A DNA stretch of 5,982 nt from a bacterium (lineage in GTDB: Bacteria; AUK180; JAQVHJ01). Each line of letters begins with the position of its first letter. Positions within the stretch are counted from its first letter, which is position 1. The translations under genes and the position numbers were made by a program. The stretch covers positions 1-5,982 of the forward strand of contig JAQVHJ010000162.1 in assembly GCA_028696285.1 (NCBI GenBank), in the 5' to 3' direction. Under the pieces are notes generated by a model. The model was not told the origin of the DNA. It saw only the letters and a list, made by a program, of their open reading frames with translations, and made no database searches. Positions 1 through 5,290 of this stretch are shown here, piece by piece.

Positions 1-3
1 TTT

Positions 4-71
4 CGAATCACGGTTCACGAATCACGAATCACGTCTTACCGTTCACCGTTTACCGTTCACCATTTACCAAT
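4..71. repeat. Composite heptad repeat array A
   Basis: Nine 7-bp units run without an indel from 4 to 66, followed by a degenerate unit. Four units are of the CGAATCA/CGGTTCA type, then comes one bridge unit CGTCTTA (32-38), then four units of the CCGTTCA/CCGTTTA/CCATTTA type. Both families share C at position 1, T at position 5 and A at position 7, so they look like diverged versions of one heptad. The array may begin before the window. No coding function is supported. Its role is unknown. Confidence 0.9.
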
Positions 72-73
72 TC

Positions 74-173
74 AGATTGCCACGTCGTACCTTACGGTAC
101 TCCTCGCAATGACATGCACACGTTTGCAAATTAAATTACGTTATTAGTCATTGCGAGTGTAACGAAGCAATCT
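74..173. repeat. REP/MITE-like inverted-repeat element
   Basis: The ends pair as AGATTGC (74-80) with GCAATCT (167-173), and an inner exact 11-bp pair joins CTCGCAATGAC (103-113) with GTCATTGCGAG (147-157). The left arm holds its own small hairpin, GTACC (87-91), loop TTAC, GGTAC (96-100). Repeats of the GATTGC...GCAATGAC type are, from memory, common dispersed repeats in many environmental bacterial genomes. There is no transposase here, so if it is mobile it would depend on an enzyme elsewhere. It sits between heptad arrays A and B. Confidence 0.8.
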
Positions 174-185
174 CTCTTCGTTTTT

Positions 186-241
186 CGAATCACGAATCAC
201 GGTTCACGAATCACGGATCACATCTTACCGTTCACCGTTTT
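186..241. repeat. Composite heptad repeat array B
   Basis: Eight in-phase 7-bp units. Five are of the CGAATCA/CGGTTCA/CGGATCA type, followed by the bridge unit CATCTTA (221-227), then CCGTTCA and CCGTTTT. The order of families is the same as in array A. The last part of this array lies inside the first copy of the 145-bp direct duplication. Confidence 0.9.
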
Positions 242-344
242 ACATTTCAAATGTTTTAACCTGACTATGTATTTTGTTCAAATGATACGGGCGAACACCG
301 TTCGCCCCTACATATCGTATCAAATGTTTGTAATACAAATCTTT
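242..344. repeat. Hairpin repeat element, copy 1
   Basis: The core is GGGCGAAC (289-296), loop ACC, GTTCGCCC (300-307), a perfect 8-bp GC-rich stem. Outside it TGATAC (283-288) pairs with GTATCA (317-322). A looser outer inverted repeat extends to about 269-336, where GTATTTTG faces the GTAATAC end. The left edge carries the palindrome ACATTT-C-AAATGT (242-254). From memory, GGGCGAAC...GTTCGCCC hairpins followed by CTACA are dispersed repeats in many bacterial genomes. A role as a transcriptional terminator is unlikely, because no T-run follows the stem. Confidence 0.82.
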
Positions 345-386
345 CGAATCACGAATCACGGATCACGTCTTACCGTTTACCGTTTT
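345..386. repeat. Composite heptad repeat array C
   Basis: Six in-phase 7-bp units: two CGAATCA, one CGGATCA, the bridge CGTCTTA (366-372), then CCGTTTA and CCGTTTT. The last base pairs of the preceding hairpin element, AATCTTT (338-344), are themselves in heptad phase with the array. The array lies inside the 145-bp duplication. Confidence 0.88.
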
Positions 387-489
387 ACATTTCAAATGTT
401 TTAACCTTACTATGTATTTTGTTCAAATGATACGGGCGAACACCGTTCGCCCCTACATATCGTATCAAATGTTTGTAATACAAATCTTT
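387..489. repeat. Hairpin repeat element, copy 2
   Basis: This copy differs from copy 1 by a single base (408 T against 263 G). It has the same 8-bp stem GGGCGAAC/GTTCGCCC (434-441 and 445-452), the same TGATAC/GTATCA outer pairing and the same AATCTTT right edge running into the next heptad array. Confidence 0.85.
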
Positions 490-531
490 CGAATCACGGT
501 TCACGAATCACGAATCCCCGCTAACCGTTTA
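490..531. repeat. Composite heptad repeat array D
   Basis: Six in-phase 7-bp units: CGAATCA, CGGTTCA, CGAATCA, CGAATCC, then the irregular CCGCTAA and a normal CCGTTTA. The bridge heptad seen in arrays A to C is missing, and the irregular units lie where it would be expected. This suggests that the junction was rebuilt by recombination or has decayed. Confidence 0.8.
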
Positions 532-622
532 TGTGTTAATTTGTTGAGTCTGGCACCGATTCATTTACTATTAAATCGGAAGTACGCAGCATTATGTATC
601 AAATGTTTGTAATACAAATCTT
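532..622. repeat. Spacer element sharing the hairpin element's right end
   Basis: The last 27 bases (596-622) are identical to the right ends of the two hairpin elements (317-343 and 462-488), but 532-595 is unrelated to their bodies. It holds a weak hairpin, CCGATT (556-561) with AATCGG (574-579) across a 12-nt loop. It occupies the same position between two heptad arrays as the hairpin elements and is about 90 bp long. It may be a chimera or a different member of the same element family. Confidence 0.65.
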
Positions 623-804
623 ACCGTTTACCGCTTACCGTTTACCGTTTACCGTTTACCATTCACCGTTTACCGTTTACCGTTTACCGTTCACCGTTTA
701 CCGCTTACCGTTTACCGTTTACCATTCACCGTTCACCGTTTACCGTTTACCGTTCACCGTTTACCGTTCACCGTTTACCATTTACCGTTCACCGTTCCCG
801 TTTA
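622..804. repeat. Long heptad repeat array E
   Basis: Twenty-five consecutive 7-bp units (622-796) fit the pattern YACCRYT with no indel: 13 TACCGTT, 7 CACCGTT, 3 TACCATT and 2 TACCGCT by hand count. All differences are transitions. A one-base deletion near 797 then shifts the phase, and a last CCGTTTA unit fits 798-804. The + strand has no stop in any frame of the repeat, which creates an artefactual open frame (594-857) encoding a PFTVYRL-type heptapeptide repeat. The array ends 9 bp before the -35 box of the downstream operon promoter. Confidence 0.93.
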
Positions 805-813
805 AAAAATCAA

Positions 814-842
814 TTGACTTATTATTATTTGAATGTTATAAT
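814..842 (+). promoter_or_regulatory. Sigma-70-type promoter of the operon
   Basis: TTGACT (814-819) and a perfect TATAAT (837-842) are separated by 17 bp, the optimal spacing for the housekeeping sigma factor. Transcription should start near 849, giving a leader of about 24 nt. An A-rich stretch (804-813) lies just upstream of the -35 box and could act as an UP-like element. It is the only strong promoter I see before the first gene. Confidence 0.75.
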
Positions 843-860
843 TATAAAATAACTTAAAAT

Positions 861-866
861 AAAGGA
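861..866 (+). promoter_or_regulatory. Ribosome binding site of the VIT/VWA gene
   Basis: AAAGGA lies 6 nt before the ATG at 873. It supports that start and shows that this organism uses Shine-Dalgarno initiation. Confidence 0.8.
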
Positions 867-872
867 TTAAAT

Positions 873-3125
873 ATGAAGAAGAACCTTTGTATCTTTCTTA
901 TGTTAACAGCATTATCAATACTTACCTGGTCTAACGGCCTTATTCATGTGCCAAGCAGCAATTATAGAAACAGTTTATATATCAAGGAACAGACCGTAGA
1001 GATTAAGATAACCAATAACTATGCAAAAACCTATATCAAGCAGATTTTTGCAAGCAGGGTCAAGGATATCCTTGAAGGTGAATATATCTTCCCTATTGAT
1101 GAAGGTTCCGAAATCTCAAATTTCTCAGTCTGGGATAATGGAAAGAAGATCCGCGGCGTAATCATGGAAAAGAGAAGAGCCCGGGAAATTTATGAATCTC
1201 TTGTACGCCGTGCAATCGACCCGGGATTACTCGAACATAGAAAAGAAAATGAATTCTCCGCAAGGCTCGCGCCCATACCCGGTTATGGAACAAAACGTCT
1301 TGAACTTGAATATACGCAAATGCTTAGAATTGATTCTAACACAATGCACTACCGGTTCGCCCTCGTATCGGAAAAATCCTCTGAACCCATTGAAAACATT
1401 TCAATTACTGCAACTTTCCAAAGTGATATGCCTATCCAAAAGATTGAACCTGAACATAAAAATATTGATATAAAAAAGAAAGATGACAATACATATGAAA
1501 TTACCTGGTCAGATAAGAACATTGATCCTGATAAGGACTTCGGGTTCTATGTCACGTTCCAGCCGGAAGATCTCGGATTCTCATTCCTGACTCATAAGAA
1601 TACAGCGCAAGAAGAAGGGTATTTCCTATTATCATTCATTCCGCAGGAAAATATCTTTCAGCAGGAACGTAAACCGAAAAATTACCTTATTCTCCTTGAC
1701 CGTTCAGCATCAGTGAAATCGTCAAAAAATATGTTCGCGGATGTTGTCGGAAAGATACTCAAAAGCTTAACCCCCGAAGATAAGTTTAACCTCCTCTATT
1801 TCCATAACTACCCCGAGTTCTATTCTGATTCATTCAAGGATAATACATCTTCAGAACAAACAGAAGTTATTGAGTTCATTAATAATCTTGAATATTACGG
1901 CGGAACCAATTTCATTAAAACATTTGAAATGGCATTTGAAAAGATCAACAGTTCCGGAAATCCGGAAGACACCGATATTATCTTCATTTCAGACGGGAAT
2001 GTCAGTTATTATGAAATTGACTATAACAAGATTTCAAATGAAATATCAAAAATGAATAAAGGAACAAAGATATTTTCCTTCGGTATCGGGAACTATGCGA
2101 ATAGATTGTTCATGGAACTCTTAGCCGACTCTACCTTTGGCGACTACCAATCAGCAAGGGAATTCGAGAATTATGATAAAATTCTCAAGGCATTTACAGA
2201 GAAATTTACTTTGGCATTTCTTTCAGACATAAATATTGACTGGGGGAATCACACGGTATATGACGTTTTACCTATGGAGAGTAAACCGGTCTTTTTTAAA
2301 CAACAGCAGTTCTTCGTAGGAAAATACAATAACGCATCAACCGGAGATATTAAAGTAATCGGGAAAGTTTCAGGCTCCCCCGTTGAATATGAATATCCCG
2401 ATATCTCATTGCCGGAGACAAATGAACTTAACAGTTTCATCGCAAGAATCTGGGGAAAGGAACGAGTAACATACCTTTTGCTTCAAATCAAACTTCACGG
2501 TGAAAACGATGACTGGATCAATGAGATAATTGAAATCTCAAAGAAATATAATTTTGTAACTCCATACACTTCATTCATTGCTGCGCCGAGAAGTGTTCTG
2601 AAGCCGAGGGTTATCCGCCCGGCGGATCCGTATATATTTATCAGGACAGATGAATCAATTGTCCAGGTAATAGTGAAGTTTCCTTTCGGTGAAACGAGAG
2701 AAGCGGAATTTGACCATGAACTTCAGTTGTGGAAGGTACGCTTTATTGTTCCGAAAGATACCCCGGACGGGGAGTATGAATGTACCGTCATCTCAACAGA
2801 CAGGTTTAAAAATCAGTTCACGGATAAATTGAAATATACAATTGACAGTAAACCCCCTGTGCTTGAAGTCTGGGCAAAACCAGATAAAATAAGGCGCGGG
2901 GAAACAATTGAATTCTTTGCAAAGGCCTCTCAAGATACCCAGCTTCTCTATGTCCTTACCCCGGATAAGGAAAGAATCCCCCTGATCTGGGATCAGGAAT
3001 CAGGGTACTCACGCGGGAAATGGAAAGTCCCCGAAATCTTTACAGGTGATTTTGAACTGACCGTCATTGCAATTGACTTTGCAAAAAATAAGACTTCAAC
3101 TCAAGTGAAAATAAAGGTTTATTAA
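873..3125 (+). CDS. Secreted VIT and VWA domain protein with C-terminal Ig-like repeats
   Basis: A 750-residue exported protein. Residues 1-22 form a Sec signal peptide (KK, then a hydrophobic core) with no lipobox. A VIT domain covers about 30-155 and includes the typical block with EKRRAREIYE (99-108) and the following RLAPIPGYGTKRLELEY. A VWA domain spans about 268-445. Its metal-ion-dependent adhesion site looks complete: DRSAS (276-280), Thr345 in GGTN and Asp374 in SDG, so it should bind Mg/Mn-type ions and a protein ligand. Residues 520-570 carry the family's post-VWA helical segment ending in TPYTSFIA. Two related beta-sandwich repeats (about 586-658 and 661-750) close the protein. 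There is no C-terminal membrane helix or LPXTG sorting signal, so it is probably periplasmic or secreted. VIT/VWA proteins of this layout occur widely in bacteria, but their function is poorly known. This gene leads the operon, with a strong promoter and ribosome site. The precise role is not known. Confidence 0.93.
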   Translation: MKKNLCIFLMLTALSILTWSNGLIHVPSSNYRNSLYIKEQTVEIKITNNYAKTYIKQIFASRVKDILEGEYIFPIDEGSEISNFSVWDNGKKIRGVIMEKRRAREIYESLVRRAIDPGLLEHRKENEFSARLAPIPGYGTKRLELEYTQMLRIDSNTMHYRFALVSEKSSEPIENISITATFQSDMPIQKIEPEHKNIDIKKKDDNTYEITWSDKNIDPDKDFGFYVTFQPEDLGFSFLTHKNTAQEEGYFLLSFIPQENIFQQERKPKNYLILLDRSASVKSSKNMFADVVGKILKSLTPEDKFNLLYFHNYPEFYSDSFKDNTSSEQTEVIEFINNLEYYGGTNFIKTFEMAFEKINSSGNPEDTDIIFISDGNVSYYEIDYNKISNEISKMNKGTKIFSFGIGNYANRLFMELLADSTFGDYQSAREFENYDKILKAFTEKFTLAFLSDINIDWGNHTVYDVLPMESKPVFFKQQQFFVGKYNNASTGDIKVIGKVSGSPVEYEYPDISLPETNELNSFIARIWGKERVTYLLLQIKLHGENDDWINEIIEISKKYNFVTPYTSFIAAPRSVLKPRVIRPADPYIFIRTDESIVQVIVKFPFGETREAEFDHELQLWKVRFIVPKDTPDGEYECTVISTDRFKNQFTDKLKYTIDSKPPVLEVWAKPDKIRRGETIEFFAKASQDTQLLYVLTPDKERIPLIWDQESGYSRGKWKVPEIFTGDFELTVIAIDFAKNKTSTQVKIKVY

Positions 3126-3130
3126 TCTTT

Positions 3131-4078
3131 ATGAGTGATTGTATAATTCGAACTATCGACCTGACAAAAATTTATAAAATAAAACGGTTCCTGAAAACAG
3201 AAAAGGTTATCGGACTCGACCGCTTGAACCTCGATATCAGGCAGGGAAGCATTTTCGGATTCCTCGGACCGAATGGCGCAGGGAAAACTACAACCATTAA
3301 AATCCTTCTCGGCCTCCTCCAACCGACAGCAGGAGAAGTCTATATACTCGGTAAAGACCCGAGAGACATTGCTACTAAAGCAAGGATTGGCTTCCTCCCG
3401 GAAATGACGTATTACGAAAACTATTTAAAGATAGATGAGATCCTGAAATATTATGCAGGCTTATTTCAAATGGACCCGAAACTTACCCGCGAGAGAATAG
3501 ACACGGTCCTTGACCTTGTCGGATTAACAGTATTCCGGAAAAAGTTCCTGCATGAATATTCAAAGGGAATGCTTCAGCGTCTTGGTCTTGCCCAGGCACT
3601 CTTAAATGACCCGGAACTCCTTATCCTTGATGAACCGACTTCAGGACTTGACCCCATCGCGCAAATGGAGATAAGGGAGATCATTCTAAACCTTGCAAAG
3701 GAAGGGAAAACAATCTTCCTCTCTTCTCACCTCCTGTCTGAAGTTGAATTAATCTGCTCTCATATCGGTATCCTGAAAAACGGAAAACTGGTTAAATGGG
3801 GAACTATGAATGACCTTCTGAAAATTAATAAGTTCTTCGAAATACATTTAATCCCCTCTGATAATTTCATTGACAGAATAAAGGAATTCGATATTTCACA
3901 GATCCCGAATGAGGAAACATTGATAATTTCTACCGAAAGTGAAGAAGTAAAAAATAACATTATTAAGATTGCCGCTGAAACCGATTCAAAAATAATCGGG
4001 ATTTACCCGAGAAAGGACAGTCTCGAGATCATGTTCAAGAAACTTATGCTGGAGAATAATAATGCTTATTCAGATTAA
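3131..4078 (+). CDS. ABC-2-type transporter ATP-binding protein
   Basis: A 315-residue ATPase that should power the permease encoded next. Visible motifs are Walker A GPNGAGKT (46-53), signature YSKGM (143-147) in place of LSGGQ, Walker B LLILDEP (163-169), D-loop SGLDP (171-175) and H-loop His200. The Q-loop position reads FLPE, with Glu91 instead of Gln, a variant that occurs in this ATPase class. Residues from about 225 to 315 form the extra C-terminal domain typical of ABC-2 exporters and of the NosF/GldA-like group. The start lies 5 nt after the upstream stop. The nearest AAAGG (3113-3117) is 13 nt away, so translation probably relies partly on reinitiation. The end overlaps the permease gene by 17 nt. 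The substrate cannot be read from the sequence. Confidence 0.95.
   Translation: MSDCIIRTIDLTKIYKIKRFLKTEKVIGLDRLNLDIRQGSIFGFLGPNGAGKTTTIKILLGLLQPTAGEVYILGKDPRDIATKARIGFLPEMTYYENYLKIDEILKYYAGLFQMDPKLTRERIDTVLDLVGLTVFRKKFLHEYSKGMLQRLGLAQALLNDPELLILDEPTSGLDPIAQMEIREIILNLAKEGKTIFLSSHLLSEVELICSHIGILKNGKLVKWGTMNDLLKINKFFEIHLIPSDNFIDRIKEFDISQIPNEETLIISTESEEVKNNIIKIAAETDSKIIGIYPRKDSLEIMFKKLMLENNNAYSD
4051..4054 (+). promoter_or_regulatory. Ribosome binding site of the permease gene, inside the ATPase gene
   Basis: GGAG lies 7 nt before the ATG at 4062. It supports a permease start that overlaps the last 17 nt of the ATPase gene. Confidence 0.75.
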
Positions 4079-4832
4079 GGCAATAATCAATAAATACCTT
4101 CTAAAGGCATTCCGCGATAAATTATTCTATGCGCTCGTAATCGCAGCATTTATCTATATCTATTTTGTAAGCGTACTGAAATTTTCCAATATTGAAAATA
4201 CATACCAGTTCCTCATCGATTTCTCAATAAGCGGAATGTTTAACATTGGCGTCATTCTCGCCCTAATCCTGGGTGTTAATGAAGTCAGAAACGAGATCCA
4301 GACCAAAAGTATATACCTCTCCCTCGCAAAACCGGTCGATCGTTTCACGTTCTTACTTGGGAAATTACTCGGAATCCTTATCATCTTACTTTCTTACGTT
4401 TCAATCATAGGCATTGAACTGATATTTCTCGTCGGAAAAACTAACCCGGAAATGATCACAAATTTAATCGGGGCGATTCTCCTGGTCTTTATTAAACTGG
4501 CAATCATTTCATCATTCATTCAAATGCTCTCACTATTCCTCTCTCCCGTCCTTAATGTCGCGCTTACCCTTCTGATCTCCATTGCAGGGCACATGTCAAT
4601 GAACTACATTAATTTCATCCTCACGGAATCATATAAGGGCAGAGGGATCTTCTTCATTAAATTAATTAAATTTATTCTGCCTGGATTTGAGTTCTTCTCC
4701 ATAACCGAAGCCCTCTTAAGATTTAAGCATATTAGTTTTGGATATTATCTCGAAGTCATAATTTATGGAATTCTATATATCCTGTTCATTCTAATGATCT
4801 CAAACTTAATATTCCGGGAAAAGAATCTATGA
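4062..4832 (+). CDS. ABC-2-type transporter permease
   Basis: A 256-residue polytopic inner-membrane protein with six likely helices, at about 20-39, 53-74, 98-124, 133-157, 160-183 and 230-252. Between helices 2 and 3 lies a cytoplasmic segment (72-98) with EIQTKSIYLSLAKPVDRF. This corresponds to the E..T...LL..P..R motif of ABC-2 permeases of the NosY type and is the likely coupling site for the ATPase. Size and topology match a half-transporter that dimerises. It overlaps the ATPase gene by 17 nt and the next gene by 4 nt (ATGA). It could export a peptide, lipid or another envelope component; the sequence does not say which. Confidence 0.9.
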   Translation: MLIQIKAIINKYLLKAFRDKLFYALVIAAFIYIYFVSVLKFSNIENTYQFLIDFSISGMFNIGVILALILGVNEVRNEIQTKSIYLSLAKPVDRFTFLLGKLLGILIILLSYVSIIGIELIFLVGKTNPEMITNLIGAILLVFIKLAIISSFIQMLSLFLSPVLNVALTLLISIAGHMSMNYINFILTESYKGRGIFFIKLIKFILPGFEFFSITEALLRFKHISFGYYLEVIIYGILYILFILMISNLIFREKNL

Positions 4833-5290
4833 TTCAAAAACGGAAAATGAACCTCTTCTTTTTCTGCGTCATAATAATAATTGTCACTATTGGCCTTCAT
4901 TATCTATACTCCCTCTCAAAGCTTGATGAAGTAATTCATGCCATTGAAGAAGAGCATGAACATCATGAAGGCGAGTACGGGAATAATAAAAAACATCTAG
5001 ACTTGTATTCATTAAGCGAACTCTCCGTGATTAATACCGAAGTAAATTCAATTTCAGATGTGGAACATGAACATCTGAATCACCAACATGATCATGACCC
5101 GCAGGATTTAACAAAAGATTATGCGCATGTGGAATGGGTCAATAAACCGTATCTGAACGATATCTACAGGGCTAATCTCCATTTAAAAGGTCTGGTAATT
5201 TCACTGCTTATTCTCGGGTTTTTTATCTATTCCTACTACATAGATAAAGCGAAAACATTCAAGGAATTAAATGAAAATCCTGAAGAGTAA
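4829..5290 (+). CDS. Two-helix membrane protein with a His-rich extracytoplasmic loop
   Basis: A 153-residue protein whose family I do not recognise. It has a short positive N-terminus (KRK, 4-6), one helix at about 8-28, an 89-residue loop and a second helix at about 118-138, followed by DKAK. By the positive-inside rule the loop faces the periplasm. The loop contains 11 histidines in two acidic clusters, EEEHEHHEGE (40-49) and HEHLNHQHDHD (80-90), a composition typical of Zn, Ni, Co or Cu binding. The start overlaps the permease stop as ATGA, with GGGAA at 4816-4820 as a plausible ribosome site. A second Met at residue 7 is an alternative start. Its position directly after the transporter genes suggests that it is an accessory or metal-sensing subunit; this is inference. 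The end overlaps the TPR gene by 20 nt. Confidence 0.85.
   Translation: MIQKRKMNLFFFCVIIIIVTIGLHYLYSLSKLDEVIHAIEEEHEHHEGEYGNNKKHLDLYSLSELSVINTEVNSISDVEHEHLNHQHDHDPQDLTKDYAHVEWVNKPYLNDIYRANLHLKGLVISLLILGFFIYSYYIDKAKTFKELNENPEE
5261..5265 (+). promoter_or_regulatory. Ribosome binding site of the TPR gene, inside the His-rich gene
   Basis: AAGGA lies 5 nt before the ATG at 5271. It fixes the TPR start inside the last 20 nt of the preceding gene and indicates translational coupling. Confidence 0.78.

Larger units (their letters stand above)
204..499. repeat. 145-bp direct tandem duplication
   Basis: Bases from 204 match bases from 349 at a constant offset of 145. I see only three substitutions (222 A/367 G, 233 C/378 T, 263 G/408 T) and no indel until the match breaks at about 355/500. 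Each unit contains the end of a CGAATCA-type array, the bridge heptad, two CCGTTTA-type heptads and one hairpin element. The near-identity points to a recent duplication or to homogenisation by recombination. Confidence 0.92.

Noticed and set aside
289..307. Rho-independent terminator at the GGGCGAAC/GTTCGCCC hairpin
   Set aside because: The stem is good, but no T-run follows it on either strand, and the same hairpin recurs at 434-452 with no gene before it.
412..612. Open frame encoding 66 residues across hairpin element copy 2
   Set aside because: It lies entirely in repeat elements, has no ribosome site, and its pieces recur in the other copies only because the DNA is repeated.
186..622. 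CRISPR array
   Set aside because: The regular alternation is of heptad arrays and repeated palindromic elements. The parts between are not unique spacers, two of them are nearly identical, and no cas gene is present.
622..804. Iteron-type replication origin
   Set aside because: Tandem short repeats could suggest iterons, but there is no rep gene and no DnaA box that I can see, and 7 bp is shorter than usual iterons.
594..857. Open frame encoding an 87-residue protein with PFTVYRL-type heptapeptide repeats
   Set aside because: It arises because the 7-bp repeat has no stop in any + frame. There is no ribosome site before the ATG at 594, and the frame runs through the operon promoter and ends just before the real start.
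2249..2440. Antisense and shadow frames within the genes (also 1192-1473, 1870-2055, 3122-3322, 3760-3960, 4160-4384)
   Set aside because: They are contained in or overlap well-supported genes in another frame, show no recognisable domain and have no convincing ribosome sites.
873..3125. Marine-proteobacterial sortase target protein
   Set aside because: Those proteins also combine VIT and VWA, but they carry a C-terminal LPXTG signal plus helix. This one ends in an Ig-like domain, and no sortase gene is nearby.
4829..5290. ZIP-type zinc transporter or CbtB-like cobalt protein
   Set aside because: The His-rich loop invites the comparison, but there are only two helices and none of the conserved membrane metal residues of ZIP proteins, and the protein is far longer than CbtB.
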